From HKCCE3408 sp039183205 (GTDB lineage Bacteria > Pseudomonadota > Alphaproteobacteria > Rhodobacterales > Rhodobacteraceae): a stretch of 64,000 nucleotides of DNA. The stretch is taken from contig JBCDBR010000019.1 in assembly GCA_039183205.1 (NCBI GenBank), positions 9,483 to 73,482 of the forward strand, in the 5' to 3' direction. The translations under genes were made by a program, and so were the position numbers. Below the pieces are notes generated by a model. It was given only the letters and a program-made list of their open reading frames with translations. It was not told the origin of the DNA and did not search any database. This document shows, piece by piece, positions 9,231-17,675 of the stretch. Numbering within the stretch: position 1 is the first letter of the stretch; each line of letters opens with the position of its first letter.

Positions 9231-9345
9231 ATAGAGCGATGCAACTCGCCGCATGGTATGCAGTAACAAGTCTAAGTTATAAGTTCTGGGGTTGTGGGTA
9301 CACCTTGTCAAAGCGGCAGTTCTCTGCCGCTTTTATTTTGTTTTG
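9231..9345 (+). ncRNA. Possible small RNA or hisS leader ending at an intrinsic terminator
   Basis: The 323-base gap between slyX (divergent) and hisS has no convincing gene, yet it contains a strong plus-strand terminator at 9311-9345. The nearest upstream plus-strand gene ends at 8730. The segment before the terminator can form weak pairings (ACAAG near 9262 with CTTGT near 9304, and GGTTGTG with ACACC). This suggests either a free-standing small RNA of about 80-110 nt or an attenuated leader for hisS. No His-rich leader peptide is visible and no known RNA family was recognised. The 5' end is only a guess. Confidence 0.35.
9311..9345 (+). terminator. Intrinsic terminator upstream of hisS
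   Basis: AAGCGGCAG (9311-9319), loop ttct, CTGCCGCTT (9324-9332), then TTATTTTGTTTT. A perfect 9-bp stem followed by a T-rich tract is a textbook rho-independent terminator. It ends 70 bases before the hisS start codon and belongs to no annotated gene. Confidence 0.8.
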
Positions 9346-9414
9346 GCTTTGCTTGCCCCGCCGCGAGGGCTCGGATAGAGCGTGCGCGACACCAGCGAAT
9401 GCGACGCAACCACC

Positions 9415-10896
9415 ATGGCCAAACAAAAAAAACAGCCGCGCCCAAAGGCGGAGACGCCAAAAGGCTTTAGGGATTATTTCGGTGCGGATGTCCGCCAGCG
9501 CCATGCGATGTTGGAAAAGATCGCTGCTGTCTATCAGGCGCATGGGTTTGACCCTTTGGAAACAAGCGCCGTGGAAACGGTCGAGGCATTGGGTAAATTC
9601 CTTCCCGATGTCGACCGCCCGAACGAAGGTGTCTTTGCCTGGCAAGAAGATGACAGCAATTGGCTTGCGCTTCGCTATGATTTGACCGCGCCTCTGGCCC
9701 GTGTCGCGGCGCAATTTCGGAACGATTTGCCAAACCCCTATCGGCGGTACGCAATGGGTCCCGTTTGGCGCAACGAAAAGCCTGGGCCCGGACGATTTCG
9801 GCAGTTTTACCAATGTGATGCAGATACTGTGGGCGCCACGACAATCGCGGCGGATGCGGAGATTTGCGGCATGTTGGCCGAAACGCTTGAAGCGGTCGGC
9901 ATCGCGCGTGGCGACTACATCATCCGCGTCAATAACCGGAAGGTTCTAAACGGCGTGATGGAGGTGGCGGGCCTTTCGGGCGCCGACGCAGAGGTGACAC
10001 GTGGCATCGTGTTGCGCGCAATCGACAAACTCGACCGACTGGGCGCCGATGGCGTGCGGGCGTTGCTCGGCGACGGGCGCAGCGATGAAAGTGGCGATTT
10101 CACCAAGGGCGCGGGCCTGTCGGCGGAGCGGGCGCAGGTTATCCTCGATTTCACCGAAGCGCGCGGTTCCACAGTGGCCGAAACTTGTGCCCGGCTGCGC
10201 GCGCTCGTGGGCGACAGCAAAACCGGCCAAGACGGGGTCGCGGAACTGGAAGAGATCGCGGCACTTTTGGACGACCAAGGCATCGGGCCCGACCGCGTTG
10301 TCATCGATCCTGCCGTGGTGCGTGGATTGGGGTATTATACCGGCCCGGTTTTTGAGGCCGAGCTTACGTTCGAGGTAACAGGCGATGACGGCAAACCGCG
10401 CCAATTCGGCTCGGTTGCTGGCGGCGGCCGCTACGATGATCTGGTCAAGCGTTTCACCGGCCAATCGGTCCCGGCAACAGGCATTTCCATCGGGGTCGAC
10501 CGGTTGCTGGCGGCGCTGCGCGCGACCGGTCGCATTGGTGCCGAAGCCCATGGACCCGTCGTCGTCACGGTTATGGATCGCGACCGCATGGCTGAATATC
10601 AATCGATGGCGGCTGATCTGCGCGCGGCGGGTATCCGTGCCGAAGTGTATCTCGGCAATCCAAAGAACTTTGGCAATCAACTGAAATACGCCGACAAGCG
10701 ACAAAGCCCGGTGGCGATCATTCAAGGCTCCGACGAAGCCGAACGTGGCGTTGTCCAGATCAAGGATCTGATCCTGGGTGCGAAGATCGCGGAAAGCGCA
10801 AGCCTTGAAGAATGGAAAGCGCAGCCAGCACAGACCGAAGCCCCACGCGGTGAGATTGTGGCCCAGGTCCGCGCAATCTTGGACCGTCACGGGTGA
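9415..10896 (+). CDS. hisS: Histidine--tRNA ligase
   Basis: Class II aminoacyl-tRNA synthetase that charges tRNA-His with histidine. The start MAKQKKQPRPK (9415) precedes class II motif 1 (TPKGFRDYFG). The frame stays open to 9382, but that extension is atypical. Motif 2 lies in YAMGPVWRNEKPGPGRFRQF, the histidine-binding VRGLGYYTGPVFE loop follows, and motif 3 is GISIGVDRLL. The anticodon-binding domain is at the C-terminus. At 493 residues it is the longer alphaproteobacterial form. Its stop overlaps the GTG start of hisZ by 4 bases, so hisS, hisZ and hisG form one translationally coupled operon that links histidine use to its synthesis. Confidence 0.96.
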   Translation: MAKQKKQPRPKAETPKGFRDYFGADVRQRHAMLEKIAAVYQAHGFDPLETSAVETVEALGKFLPDVDRPNEGVFAWQEDDSNWLALRYDLTAPLARVAAQFRNDLPNPYRRYAMGPVWRNEKPGPGRFRQFYQCDADTVGATTIAADAEICGMLAETLEAVGIARGDYIIRVNNRKVLNGVMEVAGLSGADAEVTRGIVLRAIDKLDRLGADGVRALLGDGRSDESGDFTKGAGLSAERAQVILDFTEARGSTVAETCARLRALVGDSKTGQDGVAELEEIAALLDDQGIGPDRVVIDPAVVRGLGYYTGPVFEAELTFEVTGDDGKPRQFGSVAGGGRYDDLVKRFTGQSVPATGISIGVDRLLAALRATGRIGAEAHGPVVVTVMDRDRMAEYQSMAADLRAAGIRAEVYLGNPKNFGNQLKYADKRQSPVAIIQGSDEAERGVVQIKDLILGAKIAESASLEEWKAQPAQTEAPRGEIVAQVRAILDRHG

Positions 10897-12005
10897 GGGG
10901 CGAAGTTGCATTAGACAGCCTCACTGAGACCATCGCAGAGGCTTTCGTCGGGGCTGGCGCGACCCGCGTCTCGCTCGACCTGTTGCAGCCGGCCGGGGCA
11001 CTGCTTGACCTTTACGGAGAAGACATACGCGCCCGCGCCTACACCACCTACGATCCCAATTTAGGTGAGATGATGCTGCGCCCGGATTTCACCGTGCCGA
11101 TCGTCCAGCGGCACATGCGGGCCGGCGCTAACCCTGCGCGCTACACCTATTCCGGTCCTGTGTTTCGTGTTCCGCCGGCGGGCTCTGGTCGGCCACGTGA
11201 CACCCTGCAAGTGGGCTATGAGCTTTTTGGTCAAGAGGACCGAGCCGCCGCGGACGCGGAGGTTTTCGCTCTTTTTTCGCGCGCGCTTGCGGGTTTCGAC
11301 CTGGCGCCGGCCACCGGCGACATGGGCATTTTGTTGTCCGCGATTGATAGCCTGGAAACGACGGCGCGGCGCCGTCGCGCGCTGCGTCGGCATCTATGGC
11401 GGCCGCGCCGGTTCCGTGCCCTTTTTGATCGCTTTGCCGGTCGTGCTGATCCCACGCCCGCGCGTCAAGAAATGGTCAGCACGATGCGAAAGAGCGGCAT
11501 TGATGCGATGGTCGCGGATGCAGGGCCCGCGCACGGGCTTCGCGATGTCTCAGCTGTGCGTTTGCGGTTGGAGCGTTTGGCCGAAGATGCAGATGCACCG
11601 GCGATCCCGGCGGCCCAAGCCGATGCAATCGACCTGTTGCTGGACCTGCGCGATAGCCTTCCAAAGGCACATGCAACCTTGCGGAATATGGCACCGGACC
11701 TGCCAGGTATCGATGCGGCCGTTGACGGGATGGCACAGCGCATGGCGGCGCTGGATGCCGCTGATATCAACCCCGATACCTTGCCATTTGAGGCAAGCTT
11801 TGGTCGGACCAACATGGAATATTACGACGGCTTCGTCTTTGGCTTTAGCGTCCGCACTCGGCCGGACCTGCCAGCGGTGGCCACGGGTGGGCGGTACGAT
11901 GCGCTGACAGCGGTCCTTGGCCAGGGTACTGGCATTCCGGCCGTCGGTGGTGTCGTGCGGCCAGAAATATTGGCCGCCGATCAAAAAGGGTCGGTAGGGC
12001 TATGA
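10893..12005 (+). CDS. hisZ: ATP phosphoribosyltransferase regulatory subunit
   Basis: HisZ is a catalytically inactive HisRS paralogue that forms a hetero-octamer with short HisG and provides histidine feedback control. It resembles the HisRS catalytic core (MMLRPDFTVPIVQRHM, ARYTYSGPVFRVPPAG, FGRTNMEYYDGFVF, ATGGRYDALT) but lacks the anticodon-binding domain; 370 residues is typical. It starts with GTG overlapping the hisS stop (GTGA) and ends overlapping hisG (ATGA). The adjacent short hisG lacking a regulatory domain supports the assignment. Confidence 0.93.
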   Translation: MRGEVALDSLTETIAEAFVGAGATRVSLDLLQPAGALLDLYGEDIRARAYTTYDPNLGEMMLRPDFTVPIVQRHMRAGANPARYTYSGPVFRVPPAGSGRPRDTLQVGYELFGQEDRAAADAEVFALFSRALAGFDLAPATGDMGILLSAIDSLETTARRRRALRRHLWRPRRFRALFDRFAGRADPTPARQEMVSTMRKSGIDAMVADAGPAHGLRDVSAVRLRLERLAEDADAPAIPAAQADAIDLLLDLRDSLPKAHATLRNMAPDLPGIDAAVDGMAQRMAALDAADINPDTLPFEASFGRTNMEYYDGFVFGFSVRTRPDLPAVATGGRYDALTAVLGQGTGIPAVGGVVRPEILAADQKGSVGL

Positions 12006-12691
12006 CACTCAAACTCGGATTGCCATCCAAAGGGCGCCTTATGGAGCACTCGCTTGCTTGGTTTGCCGATCGCGGTGTTGCGATTAAGCGCACCGGCAAT
12101 ATGCGCGAATACGCTGCCGAAGCCGACGGATCGGATTTGACGTTACTGTTGATGCCAGCGGGTGAAATCCCGCGCGAATTGGCGGCTGGGCGCTTGCATC
12201 TTGGCGTAACGGGAAGCGATCTGGTGCGCGATCGGATCCCCGGTTGGGGTCAAGCAATCGAGGAATGGGCAGAACTTGGGTTCGGTTTTGCCGATCTTGT
12301 GATCGCGGTTCCGAATCTCTGGGTTGATGTGGAAACCTTGGACGATCTTGATGCCGTCGCGGCCGATTTTCGCGAGGATTACGGGCATCGTTTGCGCGTG
12401 GCCACCAAATACCACCGGCTTGTGCGGGAATTTCTGCGCGCCGCGGGCGTTGCGGATTACCAGCTCGTCGATAGCCAAGGTGCAACGGAGGCCACCGTGC
12501 GGCATGGCTCAGCCGAAGCCATCGCCGATATCACGTCGACCGGCGAGACGTTGCGGGCAAATCACCTAAAGCCATTGCGCGACGGTCTGATCCACCGCAG
12601 CCAAGCTGTGCTTTTCCGGTCGCATGCGGCATCCTGGCCCCCTTTGGCCCAAGACGCGCTTGATCGTCTCAAAACCAAGTTGGGTGTTTAG
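12002..12691 (+). CDS. hisG: ATP phosphoribosyltransferase catalytic subunit, short form
   Basis: Catalyses the first step of histidine biosynthesis, condensing ATP with PRPP. The 229 residues match the HisG short form, which lacks the C-terminal regulatory domain and depends on HisZ. Motifs are LKLGLPSKGRLMEHS at the N-terminus, GVTGSDLVRD, RVATKYHRLVREF, and the PRPP-binding GATEATVRHGSAEAIADI ending in a typical ADITSTGETLRAN. The ATG overlaps the hisZ stop. The gene converges on the DUF1489 gene with 15 bases between stop codons. Confidence 0.96.
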   Translation: MTLKLGLPSKGRLMEHSLAWFADRGVAIKRTGNMREYAAEADGSDLTLLLMPAGEIPRELAAGRLHLGVTGSDLVRDRIPGWGQAIEEWAELGFGFADLVIAVPNLWVDVETLDDLDAVAADFREDYGHRLRVATKYHRLVREFLRAAGVADYQLVDSQGATEATVRHGSAEAIADITSTGETLRANHLKPLRDGLIHRSQAVLFRSHAASWPPLAQDALDRLKTKLGV

Positions 12692-12706
12692 GACGCCGGT
12701 GACGGA

Positions 12707-13126
12707 TTACACCACACCGATATCCGCCAAGGTGCGTTCAACCTCGGGCGGCAAACCTTGGTGCATGCGGCTTTCGGCAATATCGGGCGGAGCATCGCCT
12801 GGGGTGAGATACCGCCACCCTTGAAACGGCCGTTTTGGCGTGGGCACAACCCGCGTCACCGACGGGTCGAGCACGATCCCGCAGCGCCCAATGCCGTCGT
12901 CTCGAACCACTTCGTCGAGCCGTAATATGCGTTGGCGGCACAGGACAAGACCTTTGAAAACCCAATAGAGCGATCCGCCATCGGTCAATTCCGACGCACG
13001 TTTGGGCCACATTCGCGTGACGTGACGCGGCAAGCCATCGGGGCCCTTGGCGCGCGCCTGCCGCTGCCAGTGCTTAAGATCGTCCACTGCGTCGGCGCCA
13101 ACGCAAAGCTTGATGAGATTTAGCAC
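12707..13126 (-). CDS. DUF1489 family protein
   Basis: A conserved alphaproteobacterial protein of unknown function. The GTG at 13126 was chosen because the family begins nLIKLCVGADAVDDLKHW, and a good ribosome binding site (aggggattcgggga) sits just upstream. The open frame extending to 13390 is low-complexity and crosses the nrdJ promoter, so it was trimmed. The 139 residues include PDGLPRHVTRMWPKR, GSLYWVFKGLVLCRQRI and a C-terminal PKRPFQGWRYLTP. It is likely cytoplasmic. It is divergent from nrdJ, but conserved adjacency in function is not established. Confidence 0.8.
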   Translation of the reverse strand: MLNLIKLCVGADAVDDLKHWQRQARAKGPDGLPRHVTRMWPKRASELTDGGSLYWVFKGLVLCRQRILRLDEVVRDDGIGRCGIVLDPSVTRVVPTPKRPFQGWRYLTPGDAPPDIAESRMHQGLPPEVERTLADIGVV

Positions 13127-13142
13127 TTCCCCGAATCCCCTT

Positions 13143-13189
13143 TGGCTATATATTGTAGGATACTCAAAGCGCACTGCAACCCGTTGTGG
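13143..13189 (+). promoter_or_regulatory. Tandem NrdR boxes upstream of nrdJ
   Basis: Box 1 at 13143-13158 matches the NrdR consensus CNACWANATVTNGTNG except at its first and third bases. Box 2 at 13174-13189 matches except at three positions. Their starts are 31 bases apart, the three-helical-turn spacing typical of NrdR operators. NrdR represses ribonucleotide reductase genes when dATP is plentiful, and the next gene is class II RNR. Confidence 0.7.
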
Positions 13190-13191
13190 AC

Positions 13192-13200
13192 TTATCCACA
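13192..13200 (+). promoter_or_regulatory. Perfect DnaA box TTATCCACA before nrdJ
   Basis: An exact 9-base match to the DnaA box lies 3 bases after the second NrdR box and 27 bases before the nrdJ start codon. DnaA control of nrd genes is known in Escherichia coli; here it is inferred from sequence alone. Confidence 0.45.
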
Positions 13201-13227
13201 GTGGGCGCTTCTGTTTGGAGACTGCCC

Positions 13228-15519
13228 ATGAGCCAATTCGCCGCCCCCATCGCTGAGCAAATTTGGGATATGAAGTATCGTCTGAAAGACATCGACGGCA
13301 CACCGCTCGACGATACGATCGAGGATAGTTGGGCGCGGATTGCAGTGGCGCTTGCAGATGTCGAGGATGACCCGGATGCCTGGGCGCCAAAGTTCTATGC
13401 CGCCTTGGAGGATTTCAAGTTCCTCCCAGCCGGTCGTATTATCGCCGGGGCGGGTACCAGACGCTCCGTCACTTTATTCAATTGCTTTGTCATGGGCACG
13501 GTGCCCGACAGTATGGGCGGGATTTTCGATGCGCTGAAAGAGGCCGCGCTGACCATGCAACAGGGCGGTGGCATCGGCTACGATTTCTCAACCATACGAC
13601 CGAAGGGCGCCGCGGTTGCGGGCGTGGCGGCTGATGCCTCAGGCCCTTTGAGCTTTATGGATGTCTGGGACGCGATGTGTCGCACAATCATGTCAGCCGG
13701 GTCGCGTCGAGGGGCGATGATGGCGACCATGCGCTGTGATCACCCCGACATAGAGGAATTCATTGCTGCAAAATCCGACCCTGCGCGGCTGCGCATGTTC
13801 AACATGAGCGTTCTGGTCACTGACCAGTTTATGGACGCGGTGAAGTCGGACAGTGAATGGGAGTTAACGTTCGGGGGCAAGCTATATCGTCGGCTGCCTG
13901 CGCGGGACCTTTGGAACCAGATCATGAAGGCGACCTATGATTTTGCCGAACCCGGGGTTATTTTCATCGATCGGATCAATGCCACGAACAATTTAGCTTA
14001 TGCAGAGACCATCGCGGCGACCAATCCCTGCGGCGAACAGCCACTACCCCCTTACGGAGCCTGTCTTTTGGGGTCGATCAACCTTGCGCGTTTGGTCCAA
14101 AATCCGTTCTCCGACGCCGCCGTGATCGACGGTGCGGTTTTGGACGATTTGGTCGCCACGGCCGTTCGTATGATGGACAACGTCGTTGATGGGTCGCGGT
14201 TTCCCTTGCCTGAACAGGCCGCGGAGGCGCAAGCGAAGCGGCGTATCGGCTTGGGCGTCACGGGGCTTGCCGATGCCTTACTGATGGTCGGATTGCGCTA
14301 TGGCTCCGAGGAGGCGGCGCGGCAGACGTCGGACTGGTTGAGCCGGATCGCACGCGCCGCGTACCAAGCCTCCGTGCATTTGGCAGCCGAAAAAGGCGCG
14401 TTTCCGCTGTTCGACGCCGATGCCTATTTGCAGAGCCCGTCATTGGCGCGGCTCGATGACCAGCTGCGCGGTCAGATCAAAACAATTGGCATTCGCAACG
14501 CGCTTTTGACGTCGATTGCACCGACCGGGACAATTAGCCTCTTGGCCGGAAATGTTTCGTCCGGAATCGAACCGGTCTTTGCCTATGCCTATACGCGAAA
14601 GGTGCTGCAACCCGATGGGACGCGCACCGAAGAGGAGGTCGTAGACTATGCCGTGCAATTATGGCGCGATCTCCATGGCGATGCCGAATTGCCGGACTAC
14701 TTCGTGGACGCGCAATCGCTCAGCCCGGCCGAACACGTCCGGATGCAGGCCGCGGCGCAGCTTTGGATCGACAGCTCCATATCCAAAACGATCAATTGCC
14801 CCGAAGACATCGATTTCGAGGCGTTCAAGAATGTTTATATGCTGGCCTGGGATACCGGCTGCAAAGGCTGCACGACATATCGCCCAAACGCCGTGACCGG
14901 CTCTGTTTTGACCGTGTCCGAAGAAGCGCCGAAGGGTTTGCCAGAGGTCACCGCCACAACAGATCACGAACCGGCTTTACCGCATGGCGATGTTATTTAC
15001 ATGTCAGAGCCCCTCGACCGGCCCCAATCGTTGCCGGGTCAAACCTATAAGGTAAAATGGCCGGACAGCGAGCATGCGCTCTATATCACCATCAACGATA
15101 TCATTCAGGGCACGCAGCGGCGACCTTTCGAGATTTTCATCAACTCGAAAAACATGGAGCATTTCGCTTGGACAGTTGCGCTCACGCGCATGATCTCGGC
15201 CGTGTTCCGCCGTGGCGGAGATGTCAGTTTTGTGGTCGAGGAACTCAAGGCGGTTTTCGATCCGCGCGGCGGTGCATGGATGCAGGGCAAATATGTCCCG
15301 TCAATTCTTGCCGCCATTGGCGGCGTGATTGAACGGCATCTCATCGCGATCGGATTTCTTGAAGGGGAAGGTTTCGCGCTTAAGAGCGACCCGCAAGCCG
15401 AGGTCGTCAATCTCGGGCAAAAACCCGGCGCGGCCTGTCCGACTTGCGGCGAATTCGATTTGCGCATGTCGGAGGGGTGTTTGACCTGCGGTTCATGTGG
15501 ATATTCCAAATGTGGGTGA
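13228..15519 (+). CDS. nrdJ: Adenosylcobalamin-dependent (class II) ribonucleotide reductase
   Basis: Reduces ribonucleotides to deoxyribonucleotides with a B12-generated thiyl radical, so it works with or without oxygen. The start at 13228 has an upstream ggag; an earlier in-frame start overlaps the operator. Active-site elements are GRIIAGAGT, Cys86 (FNCFVMGT), the triad Asn266-Cys268-Glu270 (NPCGEQ) and Cys279 (GACLLGSINL), PTGTISLLAGN, and a C-terminal cysteine-rich tail ending CGSCGYSKCG that resembles a redox relay or zinc ribbon. The 763 residues are typical. It is monocistronic, divergent from DUF1489, and preceded by two NrdR boxes and a DnaA box. Confidence 0.95.
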   Translation: MSQFAAPIAEQIWDMKYRLKDIDGTPLDDTIEDSWARIAVALADVEDDPDAWAPKFYAALEDFKFLPAGRIIAGAGTRRSVTLFNCFVMGTVPDSMGGIFDALKEAALTMQQGGGIGYDFSTIRPKGAAVAGVAADASGPLSFMDVWDAMCRTIMSAGSRRGAMMATMRCDHPDIEEFIAAKSDPARLRMFNMSVLVTDQFMDAVKSDSEWELTFGGKLYRRLPARDLWNQIMKATYDFAEPGVIFIDRINATNNLAYAETIAATNPCGEQPLPPYGACLLGSINLARLVQNPFSDAAVIDGAVLDDLVATAVRMMDNVVDGSRFPLPEQAAEAQAKRRIGLGVTGLADALLMVGLRYGSEEAARQTSDWLSRIARAAYQASVHLAAEKGAFPLFDADAYLQSPSLARLDDQLRGQIKTIGIRNALLTSIAPTGTISLLAGNVSSGIEPVFAYAYTRKVLQPDGTRTEEEVVDYAVQLWRDLHGDAELPDYFVDAQSLSPAEHVRMQAAAQLWIDSSISKTINCPEDIDFEAFKNVYMLAWDTGCKGCTTYRPNAVTGSVLTVSEEAPKGLPEVTATTDHEPALPHGDVIYMSEPLDRPQSLPGQTYKVKWPDSEHALYITINDIIQGTQRRPFEIFINSKNMEHFAWTVALTRMISAVFRRGGDVSFVVEELKAVFDPRGGAWMQGKYVPSILAAIGGVIERHLIAIGFLEGEGFALKSDPQAEVVNLGQKPGAACPTCGEFDLRMSEGCLTCGSCGYSKCG

Positions 15520-15620
15520 CCTGAAAGCCATGGTGCGGCTTGCATTTTGAGAACGGTGCTTCACGCCCGCGCGCAAATCTGCAAGGTTGCGCAAAAGTGA
15601 TTTGGGCAGGTCCGTCGATA

Positions 15621-16538
15621 ATGAAAATTGTAGTAGTATACGCGCTGAGCTGTGCGATGATGATCGGCTTTGCCGGCAATGCTGTGGCGCAGGGCTCTGA
15701 AACGCTCGGCTTCGGCAGATTTGCCAATAACGATGCTTGGGGGGACGGCGACGATCGCTGGCGCACGGGCGGGTATTCCGTAAGCTGGATGCGCGGGCAG
15801 GGCTGGAGCGGGAGCTTGCCCGAGATGCCAGGCCAAATCATCGAATTCCGGTTTCGCGCCGATGTCATCAGCCCGGTTGATCTGACAATGCCGGCCGCGC
15901 CAGAACGGCTTTACGCTGGTACCTTGAGCGCCGGGGCGCATTTGCATTTTGGCTGGCGCGGCTATGAGGTCGCGGCGGGTGCGGATATCCTGGCGATCGG
16001 TGAACAAACCGGATTGAGCTCATTTCAATCGAGTTTGCACGACCAGTTTGGTTTTCCCGATGTCGAGATCTCGGGCTACGAAGTGGACGACCAGTTCCTT
16101 TTGCATGCCACTGGCGAGGCCGGGCGAACCTTCGATCTCGGACCGGTCAATGCCCGACCATTTGTAGAGATACAAGCGGGCGTGGAGACCCTTGCCCGGG
16201 CCGGCGTTGATCTGACGTTTGGCGCCTTTGGCGAGGGCGCGTTGCTCGTCCGCGATGTCTCTACCGGACAACGATACATAGCGATCGAAAATGACACTCC
16301 GTCGGGTTTGAGCTTTGTGCTCGGCGGCGATATCGCCTACGTGGCGGACAGCTTCTATTTGCCGTCGTCGGAGGGTTTTGAGCTTGAAGATACGCGCTAC
16401 CGATTGCGCGCAGGCGTGAATAGCGATTTCGGTGTATTTGCATCGGGATTTTATGGACTGACCTATTTGTCTGAAGAATTCGAAGGCCAATCCGAAGGTC
16501 AGCTTGTCGGGTCAATCAATATCCGCTTCGAATTCTGA
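15621..16538 (+). CDS. LpxR-type lipid A 3'-O-deacylase (DUF2219 family)
   Basis: Predicted outer membrane beta-barrel enzyme that removes the 3'-acyloxyacyl chain of lipid A. The start MKIVVVYALS gives a signal peptide ending AVAQ. Just after it comes the family signature NND (residues 36-38) with DDRWRTGG (44-51), matching the NDxxxxxDRxYTxG active-site pattern of LpxR, with Trp in place of Tyr. A later HLHFGW segment may supply the family histidine. The C-terminus ends in Phe (INIRFEF), as beta-barrels do. About 305 residues. Substrate and whether it is active here are inferred from family only. Confidence 0.8.
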   Translation: MKIVVVYALSCAMMIGFAGNAVAQGSETLGFGRFANNDAWGDGDDRWRTGGYSVSWMRGQGWSGSLPEMPGQIIEFRFRADVISPVDLTMPAAPERLYAGTLSAGAHLHFGWRGYEVAAGADILAIGEQTGLSSFQSSLHDQFGFPDVEISGYEVDDQFLLHATGEAGRTFDLGPVNARPFVEIQAGVETLARAGVDLTFGAFGEGALLVRDVSTGQRYIAIENDTPSGLSFVLGGDIAYVADSFYLPSSEGFELEDTRYRLRAGVNSDFGVFASGFYGLTYLSEEFEGQSEGQLVGSINIRFEF

Positions 16539-16561
16539 TCCCGCTTGTTAACCATTCCGCT

Positions 16562-16620
16562 TTGCTTTGGCGAATCAGCATGCTATCTTGTGGATAACGC
16601 CGGGGATAACCCTGGGATAA
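16562..16620 (+). promoter_or_regulatory. Promoter-like elements with a phased DnaA-box-like array before the Hint gene
   Basis: A possible promoter is TTGCTT (16562-16567), 16-base spacer, TATCTT (16584-16589). Overlapping its end is a perfect reverse DnaA box TGTGGATAA (16589-16597). Two weaker copies share GGATAA, so the three GGATAA cores start at 16592, 16604 and 16615, spaced 12 and 11 bases, about one helical turn each. Confidence 0.45.
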
Positions 16621-16645
16621 TAAAACGCGGTAGCGAGGCAGAAAC

Positions 16646-17665
16646 ATGGGCGGAGCCGTTCTTAGCGCGGCCATGATCGCATGGGCGCAAAGCCAGATCG
16701 AAGGCATTCCGGCAGATAAATACAACAGCGTCGCCGAAGGTTTGACCTGGCGTTGGAATGGTGAGGCATTGTCTCTGGCGGGACGGTCCGGGGCGTTGTT
16801 GCTTACCGGGGCGATGGCCGCAAAACCGCAGGCCCCACACACGTCAACACCACCGCAATTGATGCTGTCCAGCCCGGAATACGGGTCTTCTTTCGTTGTG
16901 ACCGATGGCGAGCGCGCCTATAGTGGTCTACCGGTTACGCCTGGAGGCGTCGATGCGCCACTTTTGGTGTTTCATGATGGGCTTCCGCCTTCCAGAACAG
17001 ACCTAAAGATCATCCAAGCGGAACCTGCGCTATTGCGCGTGCCGACAGAGCCCGACCCTGCGGCATTGTTGTGTTTCACGCCAGGCACGGAAATCGCGAC
17101 GCCCGAAGGCCCGGTCAAGATCGAGGATTTAGGACCGGGCGATCGGGTCATGACCCGAGATAGCGGGCCGCAAGAGGTGATTTGGATCGGGCATCGGCGC
17201 ATGACTGGTGCGCGTCTTTTCGCTTTGCCGGGTGAACGGCCAATCCGCATTCGGGCAGGCGCGCTCAATGGCGCCGCTCCGCGCGAAGATGTGCTGGTCT
17301 CGCCAGATCACCGGGTGCTACGGCGCGATGTCGGCGCGCGCGCGCTGTGGGGTGAGCACGAAGTGCTCGTCCGCGCGGCCGATTTGGTCGGACAACCTGG
17401 GGTCAGCCGCGATCATTGCCTGACTGAGACCTTTTACGTGAACCTGATGCTTCCCAACCACGAAGTGATTTGGGCCAACGGACTTGAGGTCGAAAGTTTT
17501 CATCCCGGTTTCGCCGGGTTTGCAAGCATGACGGATGAGGCCAAACAGAGTTTGATCGACGTCCGATCCGACCTGGCGGCCGACCCACATCGGTTCGGCC
17601 CCTCTGCGCGCCGGCAATTAAGCCAAGCTGAGGCAGAAATCCTGCGCTACAAAGGCAAACACTGA
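16646..17665 (+). CDS. Hint domain-containing protein
   Basis: Contains a Hint (Hedgehog/intein) fold of the type common in Rhodobacterales, where its function is undetermined. The Hint part starts at Cys143 (LLCFTPGTEIATPEGP), the position of an intein first cysteine. It continues with EDLGPGDRVMTRDSG, and has the block-B-like SPDHRVL with His222. The intein C-terminal His-Asn junction is not evident, so splicing is unlikely and self-cleavage is uncertain. The N-terminal 140 residues, including an Ala-rich stretch, match nothing recognised. 339 residues; transcribed alone from a promoter carrying DnaA-like repeats. Confidence 0.8.
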   Translation: MGGAVLSAAMIAWAQSQIEGIPADKYNSVAEGLTWRWNGEALSLAGRSGALLLTGAMAAKPQAPHTSTPPQLMLSSPEYGSSFVVTDGERAYSGLPVTPGGVDAPLLVFHDGLPPSRTDLKIIQAEPALLRVPTEPDPAALLCFTPGTEIATPEGPVKIEDLGPGDRVMTRDSGPQEVIWIGHRRMTGARLFALPGERPIRIRAGALNGAAPREDVLVSPDHRVLRRDVGARALWGEHEVLVRAADLVGQPGVSRDHCLTETFYVNLMLPNHEVIWANGLEVESFHPGFAGFASMTDEAKQSLIDVRSDLAADPHRFGPSARRQLSQAEAEILRYKGKH

Positions 17666-17675
17666 TCTTGCCCGC

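Noticed and set aside
9212..9310. Small plus-strand frame MQLAAWYAVTS before hisS
   Set aside because: It runs through the terminator and into hisS in another frame without a ribosome binding site.
13127..13390. N-terminal extension of the DUF1489 gene
   Set aside because: Extension lies over the NrdR boxes and nrdJ start; GTG at 13126 has a good ribosome binding site and fits the family.
16589..16620. Replication origin suggested by clustered DnaA-like boxes
   Set aside because: Only one perfect box, no AT-rich unwinding region and no origin-linked genes nearby.
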